Assembly (NCBI RefSeq): GCF_900182705.1
Contig: NZ_FXTP01000001.1
Coordinates: forward strand, 434,001-498,000
Reading direction: 5' to 3'
Source: Gracilimonas mengyeensis
Lineage (GTDB): Bacteria > Bacteroidota > Rhodothermia > Balneolales > Balneolaceae
DNA length: 64,000 nt
Of the stretch, positions 27,859-35,930 are shown in pieces (the first letter of the stretch is position 1; every line of letters begins with the position of its first letter). A program made the translations under genes and the position numbers. A model generated the notes under the pieces. That model did not search any database and was not told the DNA's origin. It saw nothing but the letters and a program-made list of their open reading frames with translations.

Positions 27859-28566
27859 ATGCTCTGGATAATTGTTTCTGCTTTTGCTGTTGCCTCTGTA
27901 AGTATCTGGCTGGCCTATAAGCGACTGTTATACCTCGATCAAATTACACCCCGCAATCTTTCTATTACCTTAATTGGGGTGTTACTGGTGTTCTTTGCAC
28001 TTCAGTGGATGCACAGGGTCGGATATTTTCCCGAACACATAGCCGGAGCATTTATGGCCAATGTGTACGCATCCATTTTTGGTTTCTTTGCCGGAGCGGC
28101 CTGGCAACAATTCAATCAGAAGAAAGACAGTGGTAAAATCATTTATGTGAACCGCTCATTTTGGACGGATATGTTCCCTACCCTGGTTGCCATTGGCATT
28201 ATTCTTTTTGGGATACAACGCACTTCTCTACTATCTGATCTACCCGTTACTCCTATTCGAATGACCTCCGGGTTATCTATCATCGCTATTGGCGCTTACA
28301 GCTTTACCATTCGATTGGTTCCTGAACTCAGAGAGGAAGGTCTCATACTGCTTGATCGCAAAATTAGCTGGGATGATTTTTTCACCTATTCGTGGTTTTC
28401 GGAAGAAGTGGTTGAAATCGAGTATAAGCTGAATGGAAATATCAAAAGCTTCAAAACCCTGATCCCTGAAGAAGATCAGCTTTTTGTAGAGAAGTTTTTA
28501 GCCAAAAAAGTGAAAGACAAACTCGAAAAAGAAGAATTCGACGAGTACGAAGAGTTGGATACATAG
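27859..28566 (+). CDS. Hypothetical multi-pass membrane protein
   Basis: 235 residues with no family I recognise. Hydrophobic segments are visible at about residues 1-20, 35-53, 60-85, 112-126 and 138-155, so four or five membrane helices are likely. A soluble C-terminal domain follows (about 165-235). It has the mixed strand/acidic pattern 'SWDDFFTYSWFSEEVVEIEY', reminiscent of the PH-like cytoplasmic tails of small bacterial membrane proteins, and ends in a charged Lys/Glu/Asp-rich tail. The gene ends exactly where the tandem 9-mer repeats at 28572 begin. It is divergent from the DUF971 gene. Function unknown; I am confident that it is a real gene from its length and coding pattern. Confidence 0.7.
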   Translation: MLWIIVSAFAVASVSIWLAYKRLLYLDQITPRNLSITLIGVLLVFFALQWMHRVGYFPEHIAGAFMANVYASIFGFFAGAAWQQFNQKKDSGKIIYVNRSFWTDMFPTLVAIGIILFGIQRTSLLSDLPVTPIRMTSGLSIIAIGAYSFTIRLVPELREEGLILLDRKISWDDFFTYSWFSEEVVEIEYKLNGNIKSFKTLIPEEDQLFVEKFLAKKVKDKLEKEEFDEYEELDT

Positions 28567-28571
28567 TGTTA

Positions 28572-28633
28572 GGGTGATATGGTGATATGGTGATATGGTG
28601 ATATAGTGATATGGTGGTTGGGTGATATGGTGA
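28572..28633 (+). repeat. Tandem 9-mer repeat (GGTGATATG), left arm
   Basis: Five to seven units of GGTGATATG with small changes (one TAGTGATAT, one GGTTGGGTG). The same units occur in inverted orientation at 29105-29152, on the other side of the four-helix-bundle gene, so the two blocks can pair. There are no spacers, so this is not a CRISPR. Confidence 0.85.
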
Positions 28634-28711
28634 ACCAAAGACTGATTTTTTTGTAAGGAATTTGGTTTTCAACGCTCTTACTTTTATGAATCACAACTAA
28701 AAATCGTTACC

Positions 28712-29113
28712 ATGAAATTTGAAGAGTGGGTACAGCTGGTTCCATTTGAAATCAAGAATGATGTAATTTGGAACATCGAAGCATATCAATTAGGGTTATT
28801 TATTTCGGATATTTGCTGGAAGGATTCCGAAAGTATAATGTCTAAAAGAAGGTTTTCTTTAGCGGATCAACTATATCGCTCGGTTGGTTCAATAAGTGCG
28901 AACATAACAGAGGGGTATTCCAGACTTTCTAACAAAGAAAAAGCCAGGTTCTGTGAAATTGCCCTTGGATCTGCCCGTGAAGCACGGGACTGGTATTTTA
29001 AAAGCAGACATATCCTAGGTGTTCAAATAGCAAACGAGAGAATCAGTATGCTTACATCCATAGCAAAATTACTACAAACTATGATTTCCAATCACAGAAT
29101 TAGAAATCACTAA
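28712..29113 (+). CDS. Four-helix-bundle protein (23S rRNA intervening-sequence protein family)
   Basis: 133 residues, all-alpha. Family hallmarks include 'RFSLADQLYRSVGSISANITEGYSR', which matches the conserved 'Q..RA..SI..NIAEG..R' core, then 'FCEIALGSAREARDW'. This is the S23/IVS family (TIGR02436 type), whose members form homopentameric barrels and include the Avd accessory proteins of diversity-generating retroelements. Biochemical function of the stand-alone versions is unknown. No reverse transcriptase is in the window. The gene is bracketed by inverted blocks of the same tandem 9-mer, and its last codons and stop run into the right block, so it may be a small mobile unit. An alternative is a simple resident gene with repeats grown around it. 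Confidence 0.9.
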   Translation: MKFEEWVQLVPFEIKNDVIWNIEAYQLGLFISDICWKDSESIMSKRRFSLADQLYRSVGSISANITEGYSRLSNKEKARFCEIALGSAREARDWYFKSRHILGVQIANERISMLTSIAKLLQTMISNHRIRNH

Positions 29114-29152
29114 ATCACTATATCACCCAATCACCATATCACTAAATCACTC
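29105..29152 (-). repeat. Tandem 9-mer repeat, right arm (inverted relative to 28572-28633)
   Basis: On the minus strand the block reads as GTGATTTAG/GTGATATGG/GTGATTGGG units, matching the left block. It contains the stop codon of the four-helix-bundle gene on the plus strand and the stop codon of the CoA-binding protein (29147) on the minus strand. Confidence 0.8.
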
Positions 29153-29581
29153 CTCTCCCATCAAACGGTCATACTCCACCATAATGCAGCGGTTTTTGAC
29201 ATATGGTAACTCGTGCTCCTCTGCTATTTCCTCAGCCTCTTCGGATGAAACATCCAACTGAGTCCAAATCACCGGCTTTTGCCCTGTTTTTTCCTGCCAT
29301 GCTTGTACATCGCGAACCGCATCCGCCGAATACTTCGAATTACGAAACACATTTACGATATCGATAGATATATTTTCAGAAATATCGTTCAAATTGTCGA
29401 AGCTTTTCTCATTATAAATGTTGTCCGCTTCAGGATTTACGGGGATTACACGGTAGCCTCTTTTTTGCAAATATTGAGCGGCGTAGTTACTGGTACGATA
29501 CACATTTGGCGAGCAACCAATCATAGCAATGGTTTTTGCGCCTTTTAAAATTTCTCGAAGGTCTTTGTTATCGTTAATCAT
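29147..29581 (-). CDS. CoA-binding domain protein (YccU-like)
   Basis: 144 residues, a single Rossmann-type CoA-binding domain. The N-terminal 'AKTIAMIGCSPNVYRTSNYA' is the nucleotide-binding loop, followed by 'LQKRGYRVIPVNPEADNIYN' and the C-terminal 'NRCIMVEYDRL' that is diagnostic of the YccU/CoA_binding_2 group. Length matches the family. These proteins bind CoA or a related nucleotide; their physiological role is unknown. It is divergent from the FKBP gene at 29667. The stop codon is contributed by the inverted tandem repeat, so the original C-terminus may have been slightly different. Confidence 0.9.
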   Translation of the reverse strand: MINDNKDLREILKGAKTIAMIGCSPNVYRTSNYAAQYLQKRGYRVIPVNPEADNIYNEKSFDNLNDISENISIDIVNVFRNSKYSADAVRDVQAWQEKTGQKPVIWTQLDVSSEEAEEIAEEHELPYVKNRCIMVEYDRLMGEE

Positions 29582-29666
29582 GCCAATAGTTCTTTACAAT
29601 CCTCAAAAGTGATGAATATTACTTATATTTAGGGACAATATATTCACAATTAAAACAATATCTATA

Positions 29667-30098
29667 GTGTCGAAAGTAAAAGACGGTGACACCGTAAAAG
29701 TCCATTACACAGGAAAATTAGAAGACGGATCTGTATTTGACTCTTCTGAATCAAGAGATCCATTGGAAGTAACGCTGGGTGAAGGAAAATTGATACCCGG
29801 TTTTGAAAAGGCCGTAGTTGGTTTAGAAGTTGGGGATAAAACCACTGCAAATATCCCATCTGAAGAAGCTTATGGAGAGCGCAGGGACGACCTGGAAGTA
29901 ACTGTTGAGCGTGATCAGCTCCCTGAAGACATTGAGCCAGAAGTTGGAATGCAACTTCAATTGAACCAACCAAACGGACAACCTGTACCCGTACAGGTAA
30001 CTAAAGTGGAAGAAGAAAACATCATTATTGATGCTAATCATCCACTTGCAGGCAAAGACCTGACGTTTGATATCGAACTGATTGAAATTGTAAACTAA
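29667..30098 (+). CDS. FKBP-type peptidyl-prolyl isomerase (SlyD-like)
   Basis: 143 residues, starting at a GTG. An FKBP domain ('VKVHYTGKLEDGSVFDSS', 'GEGKLIPGFEKAVVGLEVGD') is interrupted after 'AYGERRDD' by an insert-in-flap domain (about 65-125) and closes with 'HPLAGKDLTFDIELIEI'. This is the SlyD layout: a prolyl isomerase with chaperone activity in the cytoplasm. The metal-binding histidine-rich tail of E. coli SlyD is missing, as in many other phyla. It is monocistronic, with a strong terminator 27 bp downstream. Confidence 0.93.
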   Translation: MSKVKDGDTVKVHYTGKLEDGSVFDSSESRDPLEVTLGEGKLIPGFEKAVVGLEVGDKTTANIPSEEAYGERRDDLEVTVERDQLPEDIEPEVGMQLQLNQPNGQPVPVQVTKVEEENIIIDANHPLAGKDLTFDIELIEIVN

Positions 30099-30124
30099 TT
30101 TCGATTCTCGATAAGTAATTTATG

Positions 30125-30159
30125 ATGGAGCCTCTCGCAAGAAAGGCTCCATTTTTTTT
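30125..30159 (+). terminator. Intrinsic terminator of the FKBP gene
   Basis: ATGGAGCCT (30125-30133) pairs with AGGCTCCAT (30143-30151) and is followed by eight Ts (30152-30159). Confidence 0.9.
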
Positions 30160-30207
30160 ATCTCTTTGGCCTAAATCAACATTTGGTAGTTTTACCTTAC
30201 TCTTCAT

Positions 30208-30248
30208 CACGTAAACTTCCCTGCTTGGGCGGGGATTAAGGGGTGGGT
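30208..30248. repeat. Short intergenic repeat-like segment (CCCTGCTTGGGCGGGG...AAGGGGTGGG)
   Basis: The segment resembles a common Bacteroidota intergenic repeat with a small G/C hairpin followed by GGATTAAGGGGTGGGT. Only one copy is visible in the window, so the call rests on general familiarity. Confidence 0.3.
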
Positions 30249-30338
30249 AAATGGCGCCAATGGTTATTCTGTAACCTTCAGGAATTTTCTGATTTAGAAC
30301 CTTCCATAACTTTAACAATTAAATACCAACACCCCTAC

Positions 30339-31484
30339 ATGGCCGATTTTTCCCAACAAGGCATAATTTCCATTACTTGCCCCAAGCGCATCACCCCTTA
30401 CCTGAAAAAAGAACTCACGGATCTTGGTTTTCCTATTGAGAAAGAACGATTAGCCGGAGTTGAAACCAAGGGGTCGCTTAACGACTGTATGTTGTTGAAC
30501 TTGTCACTCCGCACTGCTCACCGCGTACATTTCCGGCTTAAGGATTGCCGGCCTAAAGATGCAGATCAACTCTACAAAGAGCTGATCAAAATTCCGTGGG
30601 AAGATTATATTGATAAACATGGCTACGTGAGCGTGCAGTCTTTTATCAAGAACAAGACGGTAACCAACACCCAGTTTGCCAACCTTAAGGTGAAAGATGC
30701 CATTGTAGACCGCATCCGCAAAAAAACCGGCTCCCGCCCTGACTCCGGTCCAAACCTGAATAAAACCGTTGTGTTTATATTCTGGAAAAATGACCGAGCC
30801 CAGATTTATCTGGATACCTCTGGAGAATCTATTTCACGGCGTGGATATCGTACGGAAAGTCATACGGCCCCCATGCAGGAAACACTGGCCGCCGCCCTCA
30901 TCATGGCCAGCAAATGGAAACCGGGGCAACATTTTATCAATCCCATGTGCGGAACCGGCACCATTGCCATTGAAGCGGCTCTGCAAGCGCTAAATAAAGC
31001 ACCAGGACTGCTAAGACCTAACTATGGTATCAAGCATATCCTTGGCTTTGATGAAGAGCGCTGGAGTGATTTACGCTCTGATTTGAAGAACAAAGCCAAC
31101 AAAGATTTTGAAGGCCGAATCATTGCCACCGATTATGATGTAAGGGCCGTGAATGCCACCCGGAAGAATGCCAGAACAGCTGGCCTCGATCACCTGATTG
31201 AAACCCGAAAATGCGATTTTAGCGAAACAAACATCCCGGAAGGCGATCCCGGCGTCATCATGCTAAATCCTCCTTATGGAGATCGTATAGGAAATGAGAA
31301 AGAACTGGAGCCGCTTTACGAAGGCATCGGTGATTATTTTAAGCAAGAAGCTACCGGCTGGTGGGGCTACGTGTTTACCGGGAATTTTGATCTGGCCAAA
31401 AAAATCGGGCTGCGGACCAATCAGCGCATTGAATTCTATAACTCTACCATTGATGCCCGATTGCTGGAATATGAGCTTTACTGA
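30339..31484 (+). CDS. THUMP-domain class I RNA methyltransferase (RlmL N-terminal-half-like)
   Basis: 381 residues from the ATG at 30339, which gives the expected N-terminus 'MADFSQQGIISITCPKRI'; an in-frame ATG at 30243 would add a non-conserved extension. A ferredoxin-like/THUMP region (about 5-165) precedes a Rossmann methyltransferase domain with 'FINPMCGTGTIAIEAAL' (SAM loop) and the catalytic 'MLNPPYGDRIG', typical of N2-guanine methyltransferases. It matches the RlmL half (23S rRNA m2G2445) and the YpsC-type proteins; the RlmK half is absent, as usual in Bacteroidota. The exact target base is inferred. Its stop codon lies in the left end of the inverted repeat at 31490. Confidence 0.9.
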   Translation: MADFSQQGIISITCPKRITPYLKKELTDLGFPIEKERLAGVETKGSLNDCMLLNLSLRTAHRVHFRLKDCRPKDADQLYKELIKIPWEDYIDKHGYVSVQSFIKNKTVTNTQFANLKVKDAIVDRIRKKTGSRPDSGPNLNKTVVFIFWKNDRAQIYLDTSGESISRRGYRTESHTAPMQETLAAALIMASKWKPGQHFINPMCGTGTIAIEAALQALNKAPGLLRPNYGIKHILGFDEERWSDLRSDLKNKANKDFEGRIIATDYDVRAVNATRKNARTAGLDHLIETRKCDFSETNIPEGDPGVIMLNPPYGDRIGNEKELEPLYEGIGDYFKQEATGWWGYVFTGNFDLAKKIGLRTNQRIEFYNSTIDARLLEYELY

Positions 31485-31489
31485 TCAGT

Positions 31490-31748
31490 ATCACTGATTT
31501 TTTGGATTGAGGGATTTCGCAGATTTTTCTTTTCCAGATTCTACTAAAGATACATAGGAAGGTCTTGGGGATTTGAATAAAGTAAGAGATCAAACCAAGA
31601 TTCAAAAGTCAAACACATTCACAAAGTATCCAACCTTTTCAAGGTAAATAACCATATAAAATAAGACGAGGGCTTAAAAATCTTATAGGTCTAGTGCGGT
31701 CAAAACCACAACGAAATCTGTGAAATCCTTTAATCCCTTAATCAGTGA
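31490..31748. repeat. Intergenic element with ~37-bp inverted ends between two convergent genes
   Basis: The left arm (31490-31526, ATCACTGATT...GGATTTCGCAGATTT) is an imperfect inverted copy of the right arm (31712-31748, GAAATCTGTGAAATCC...TTAATCAGTGA). About 185 bases of unrelated AT-rich sequence lie between. This 'AATCTGTGAAATCCTTTAATCC' type is a widespread Bacteroidota intergenic repeat, and a fragment also occurs near 3178-3222. It fits almost exactly between the stop codons of the two convergent genes. Confidence 0.75.
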
Positions 31749-31750
31749 CC

Positions 31751-32980
31751 CTAATCTGTGATCCTGTTCTTCGCCTCAATCCATTTACTCATAAAGCGGG
31801 TGCTGGCGGCGGTGTGATGCATCAGCATCTGCCCCGTAAAATTTTCTCTTCTATGAGAATCCAGCCTTTCCCTGATCTCCCCTAATTTCCTTATCAACTT
31901 ATTACCCAACTCCCGTTTATCATATAACTGATTGATGATAGGTACCCCCCTTTCCTGAGCCACTTGCCATTTCATCTCATCCCGGTATAAATCGACTGCA
32001 GCTTGGGCAAACTCTTCCGGTTTCTCTCGGATTTCACCAGGCCAAGGAAAATCATTATGCATGGCTTCGGCTCCAATTGCTGTAGTTACAGATGGCGTAC
32101 CACATTGCATGGCTTCTATAAGTTTGCCTTTGAGTCCTGCCCCGAAGCGCAAGGGTGCCAATAACACCCGCGCATTTTCGACTACTTCTTTGGCATCATC
32201 GGCCCTTCCTTTTACCAGAAATCCATCTCGTTCATTATGCAATTGTTCTACTTTTTGCGATGGATAGGCTCCGTAAATATGCAACTCAGCCTGGGGAAGT
32301 TCTTTTCGAATAAGCGGCCAAATCTCCTCTTTCAGATACAAGACCGCATTCCAGTTTGGCTCATGCAAGAAGTTACCAATAGAAATAAAGCATTGTCTTT
32401 TATCGCAAGGCTCCCAATTAGTTATGATATTCTCCTGAATATTATCTAACATAAAAGGTAGGTGGATAAGAAGAGCGTCATCCACATGAAATGCCTTTTT
32501 TAGAATCTTTATTTCATAGGACGAAATCATCAAAGAAAGATCGCTTCGGTAGATGCTGGCGATTTCCCGTTTTGCAATATCCAGGCTTTTTAAGTCAACC
32601 TCCTCTCCCTTTTTCCAGCTTTGATGACGAGCCTCCCGCAGACAATGTAGGTCCTCGGTATCCAATATCCGCAAGGCCTCCGGACATTGTTCTGCCACCC
32701 GCCATCCAAATTGCTCTTCCGTCATGAACCTGTCAAACAATACGATATCCGGACCTAACTCTGATACAAAATTATCAAAAGAAGCATCGTTTAACTTGAT
32801 GCGTTTTGGGGTGATGCCCTTTTCCTGAAGGTTCACGGCAAAGCGACTTTCAGCTGCGGCACTCGCAAAAGTGATGTTCCACTCACGTTGCTGAAATTGC
32901 TCCATAAGCTGCATCATTCGGCTGCCGGCCGCAGAGGAGCCTGGCTCAGGCCAAACTTTACCAATAATCAGTACGTTCAA
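31751..32980 (-). CDS. Glycosyltransferase family 4-like protein
   Basis: 409 residues with a TTG start (no in-frame ATG precedes the conserved 'NVLIIGKVWPEPGSSAAGSR'). The C-terminal GT-B domain shows 'FISIGNFLHEPNWNAVLYL', 'LHIYGAYPSQKVEQL', 'VKGRADDAKEVVENARVLLA' and the nucleotide-sugar site 'LRFGAGLKGKLIEAMQCGTP'. This is a retaining GT4-type fold that transfers a sugar from a nucleotide donor in the cytoplasm; donor and acceptor are unknown. No other polysaccharide genes surround it. The last four residues and stop ('RITD', ATCACAGATTAG) are within repeat-derived sequence. The family call is firm and the substrate unknown. Confidence 0.85.
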   Translation of the reverse strand: MNVLIIGKVWPEPGSSAAGSRMMQLMEQFQQREWNITFASAAAESRFAVNLQEKGITPKRIKLNDASFDNFVSELGPDIVLFDRFMTEEQFGWRVAEQCPEALRILDTEDLHCLREARHQSWKKGEEVDLKSLDIAKREIASIYRSDLSLMISSYEIKILKKAFHVDDALLIHLPFMLDNIQENIITNWEPCDKRQCFISIGNFLHEPNWNAVLYLKEEIWPLIRKELPQAELHIYGAYPSQKVEQLHNERDGFLVKGRADDAKEVVENARVLLAPLRFGAGLKGKLIEAMQCGTPSVTTAIGAEAMHNDFPWPGEIREKPEEFAQAAVDLYRDEMKWQVAQERGVPIINQLYDKRELGNKLIRKLGEIRERLDSHRRENFTGQMLMHHTAASTRFMSKWIEAKNRITD

Positions 32981-33031
32981 AATCTGTTTTCTTGAAAAAT
33001 TAAAAACTGATTGAAGCTAAACCGATGAATA

Positions 33032-33904
33032 CTACTTTCCAAAAGGAATGGTTACCCCCAGCCATGGAATTCCGATATAATCCATTTCATCTGTCGTACG
33101 GATTAGACCATAATCAATTGCAAAATTTTCGCCACCTGCCCGAATAGCTACAGACAAGATCCCATAATTCTCATTTCCTGCAGAGAAAATGTAATTCTCT
33201 GTAACCAAGGACATTTTTCTAGTCATCCGCAGCATCCCACCGAGACTAATATAGGGAGTCCGGGACCATTCTCCATCTGCAAAACCGTATCCCAAACCAA
33301 GGGAAAAGTTCTTATCGATATTACCGACAGTCATAATTCCATATCCATATCCGAAGCCACCCGTTTCTAATCCAATAACTTCCCCAAATAAACCTCCCGC
33401 AGCAATATGCAGATTGTCTTTTGCAAAAGGAATTGAAACTTTGGGCTGTACCCATATCGGAAATGATTCAGCCCCAATCAAAATCAGAGGAACGAAACCA
33501 ACTCCCAATGATATATTCTCGGTTAAACCCGCATTAATGTTGTTAAAGAAAACCCAGGTATTTTGGAAATAATAAGATCCTTTCTCCTGTCTGATAGCAT
33601 TTGTACCAAACAGATATCTGGTTGGATGAGGGTTTTCAAACCAATAGCCATCTGATTTGTTCTTGCCGGATTCATATTCTTCCATCTTGCTTATGTTGCT
33701 GCGCTGAATGGTGATTTCACCGAATTCTTTCGTTTTCAGCACTATTTCCAAAGCATTATCATCTACAATAGATCCCACAAAATGATTTCCGTCATTGGTA
33801 GTAATCCGATACATGGTGGAATCCTGGGCAAAACCTTCAACAGGCATCAACATGATTCCGGAAATAAGCAGTAAAATCCCAGTAAGACATTGTTTTATTT
33901 TCAT
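33032..33904 (-). CDS. Secreted outer-membrane beta-barrel-like hypothetical protein
   Basis: 290 residues. The signal peptide 'LTGILLLISGIMLMPVEGFA' ends near residue 26. Residues about 30-80 ('YRITTNDGNHFVGSIVDD'...'ITIQRSNISKMEEY') resemble a small Sm-like/SH3-like strand domain found ahead of membrane domains in Bacteroidota. From about 95 onward alternating hydrophobic and aromatic strands ('NISLGVGFVPLILIG', 'GGFGYGYGIMTVGNI', 'FSLGLGYGFADGEW') suggest an eight- to ten-stranded outer-membrane barrel ending in 'IPWLGVTIPFGK'. I do not recognise the exact family. It is separated from the PrcB-like lipoprotein by 92 bp on the same strand. Function unknown. Confidence 0.65.
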   Translation of the reverse strand: MKIKQCLTGILLLISGIMLMPVEGFAQDSTMYRITTNDGNHFVGSIVDDNALEIVLKTKEFGEITIQRSNISKMEEYESGKNKSDGYWFENPHPTRYLFGTNAIRQEKGSYYFQNTWVFFNNINAGLTENISLGVGFVPLILIGAESFPIWVQPKVSIPFAKDNLHIAAGGLFGEVIGLETGGFGYGYGIMTVGNIDKNFSLGLGYGFADGEWSRTPYISLGGMLRMTRKMSLVTENYIFSAGNENYGILSVAIRAGGENFAIDYGLIRTTDEMDYIGIPWLGVTIPFGK

Positions 33905-33996
33905 TCAGTACCTCGTTAGTAATTTTTTGATTTTTGTTATCTCTCTGTACTCAATTATCCCCGAAATACACAGAGTGGTTTTATTCAGAAGTAAAT

Positions 33997-34488
33997 CTAT
34001 TCACATGGATTTATGATGGGTTCCTGCTGCTCAAAGCGTATATCCTCACCGGTCTTTGGAAATGAAACCAACCGGTAAGGTCGACTAATTGCTTGGGTGG
34101 TCATACAATTTGATCCCGGCTGTACTTCCGCATATTCTACTACTAAGCCTGTCGTATCTTTGCGGACCTGGAACCCATCAATATCAAAACCTCCCGAATT
34201 TTTAGACTCAAGCATTACTAAAATTACCATCTGCTCTTCAAAATCTATTTCTGGTATTTCCGGCATTGGACTCCTACCTGTGTGAACAGCCTCCCATGCG
34301 GAACGAAATTCTGCACTCGAACTAATCACTTTCTCTATTATTCCTTCTTGCGGATGATTAGAGTATTGGCCTGATTCAATCATATTTACACTTAACTGAT
34401 CCTCTGTATTATCCTCAGCTACGTGTGTGCAACCCAAAGTCGTGCAAATCATCCCGGATAAAAACACCACAATTTGAAAATATCTCAT
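33997..34488 (-). CDS. Lipoprotein with PrcB-like C-terminal domain
   Basis: 163 residues. A lipoprotein signal ('IVVFLSGMICTTLGC') has its cysteine at about residue 20. The segment 'MVILVMLESKNSGGFDIDGF' followed by 'VEYAEVQPGSNCMTTQAISR' and 'YRLVSFPKTG' has the spacing of the PrcB_C domain, which in Treponema denticola PrcB partners the surface protease dentilisin. Stand-alone lipoproteins of this type are common in Bacteroidota and usually have no protease beside them, as here. A pair of cysteines (in 'SNCM' and the terminal 'NPCE') could form a disulfide. Membrane-anchored; biochemical role unknown. Confidence 0.7.
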   Translation of the reverse strand: MRYFQIVVFLSGMICTTLGCTHVAEDNTEDQLSVNMIESGQYSNHPQEGIIEKVISSSAEFRSAWEAVHTGRSPMPEIPEIDFEEQMVILVMLESKNSGGFDIDGFQVRKDTTGLVVEYAEVQPGSNCMTTQAISRPYRLVSFPKTGEDIRFEQQEPIINPCE

Positions 34489-34548
34489 ACCAATTAATCC
34501 CTCTTATTTTCCAATTGACTCATCTTGAACAACATTCAATACTAAAAT

Positions 34549-35208
34549 TTATTTCTTGCGGATTAAAGTAAGACCATCACGGATTGGTAGCAACACTTGT
34601 TCTACTCTTTCATCTTCCAGCACAAACCGGTTAAATTGATGCAAGGCTTCTGCTTTATAATCTTGGGGCTCCAATACGGTTCCATCCCACAGCACATTAT
34701 CCGTAACGATCAGCCCGCCCTGTTTCAATAGAGGCAGGCTGTGTTCGTAATAGTGCTGGTAACTCAATTTATCGGCATCTATAAAAACCAGATCGAAATC
34801 CCCTTCAAGTTCTTGTACTATCTCCTGAGCATTCCCTTTCAAAAGGGTGATTTTTTTAGCGGTGTCATACTTGGCAAAATGCTTTTCGGCCAAATCCTGG
34901 TAACGAATATTCATTTCCAGGGTGATTACCTCCCCATCATCTGGCAAAGCCTCAGCCATAGCCACTGCTGAGTAGCCGGTAAAGGTGCCTATCTCCAAAA
35001 TTCGCTTCGCTCCACTTATGTTAATAAGCATTTTAAGCAGCTGAGCCACCAGGTTACCACTAAGCATGTCGATATAGTCTAATTCTTCATCGGACGAGGC
35101 TACCAGCTCTTGAATGGACGCAGATTCCGGGCTGGTCATTTCAAGCGCATAGTTTTCAATTTGCCAATTGGTGATGTGAACGAAAGGTTTGTCTCTGTGC
35201 TTTTTCAT
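34549..35208 (-). CDS. O-methyltransferase (class I, caffeoyl-CoA O-methyltransferase type)
   Basis: 219 residues, full length for the AdoMet_MTase/methyltransf_3 family. The SAM loop 'RILEIGTFTGYSAVAMAEAL', the acidic 'DLVFIDADKLSYQHYYE' that binds the divalent metal, and 'GGLIVTDNVLWDGTV' are all present. The family methylates catechol-like or small hydroxylated substrates using Mg2+; the natural substrate in bacteria is usually unknown. It is divergently arranged with the acyltransferase gene. Because the neighbouring genes look like carotenoid tailoring enzymes, a pigment-related substrate is possible, but many bacteria have this gene as a housekeeping copy. Confidence 0.9.
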   Translation of the reverse strand: MKKHRDKPFVHITNWQIENYALEMTSPESASIQELVASSDEELDYIDMLSGNLVAQLLKMLINISGAKRILEIGTFTGYSAVAMAEALPDDGEVITLEMNIRYQDLAEKHFAKYDTAKKITLLKGNAQEIVQELEGDFDLVFIDADKLSYQHYYEHSLPLLKQGGLIVTDNVLWDGTVLEPQDYKAEALHQFNRFVLEDERVEQVLLPIRDGLTLIRKK

Positions 35209-35262
35209 GATAGATTGAAAGATAAGAGGCTTTCCCCTATCATCACCAAAAAAGATTTCATT

Positions 35263-35928
35263 TTGTCATTTATTCCCGCCAACGAATCCCGTTTTTTTAT
35301 TTGGTTCTTTGACCGCTACACGCGCTGGGCATTAAAGCGCCGCTTTAAACAGCTCTGGATAAAACAGGAATATGAACCGGGACCGACCGACCGAACCGTA
35401 TATTTTCTGAATCACAATTTGTGGTGGGATGGACTAATACCCCTCTACCTAAACAGGGAACTCTTCCAACAAAATGCCCGGGCTATTATGGAAGATAAAC
35501 AGATGCAGCAGTACACTTTTTTCAGCAAAATCGGGGCCTTCTCTATCAATCTTGAAAATCCGCGGGCTGCCGTAACCTCACTTCGATATGCGCTGAAATC
35601 CATGGATCGGGAGCAAGCCAGTTTATTCATTTACCCAGAAGGAACCATCACTCCGCCCTCCGAAAAACGTCCCGATTTTAAACCGGGTTTGGCCTGGTTG
35701 TACCAGCAAACAAAAGAGGTAGATTTTGTTCCCATCGCCATTTATTCTCAAAATTTGCGCAGCAGCAAATCCGAATTACATATTTCCATCGGTAAAAAAG
35801 TTAATCACGATAAACTAATGTCTAAAAGCAAGTTAACGGGTTTACTTGAAGAAGACATTCACCAACTCTTGCTTCAAACCCGAAAAACAGCCGGATTTGA
35901 GGACGAAGGATTCTCCCATCAGTTTTAG
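35263..35928 (+). CDS. PlsC-like acyltransferase (possible carotenoid-glycoside acyltransferase)
   Basis: About 221 residues. The acyltransferase box 'FLNHNLWWDG' keeps the catalytic H-x4-D, and 'FIYPEGTITPPSEKRPDFKPG' is the expected glycerol/phosphate-site block of the PlsC superfamily. The start is uncertain: an ATG at 35110 would overlap the divergent methyltransferase by about 100 bp, while a TTG at 35263 yields 'SFIPANESRFFIWFFDRY', the usual start of lysophospholipid-acyltransferase-like proteins; a TTG at 35215 is intermediate. It lies next to a CrtC-like hydratase and a CruC-like glycosyltransferase, so it may attach the fatty acid of an acylated carotenoid glycoside (the CruD role), or simply work in phospholipid synthesis. 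Confidence 0.8.
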   Translation: MSFIPANESRFFIWFFDRYTRWALKRRFKQLWIKQEYEPGPTDRTVYFLNHNLWWDGLIPLYLNRELFQQNARAIMEDKQMQQYTFFSKIGAFSINLENPRAAVTSLRYALKSMDREQASLFIYPEGTITPPSEKRPDFKPGLAWLYQQTKEVDFVPIAIYSQNLRSSKSELHISIGKKVNHDKLMSKSKLTGLLEEDIHQLLLQTRKTAGFEDEGFSHQF

Positions 35929-35930
35929 AA

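Noticed and set aside
28572-28633. A CRISPR array
   Set aside because: Contiguous 9-base tandem repeats without spacers and no cas genes.
35110-35262. N-terminal extension of the acyltransferase from the ATG at 35110
   Set aside because: It is antisense to the first ~100 bp of the methyltransferase gene and has no family-like sequence.
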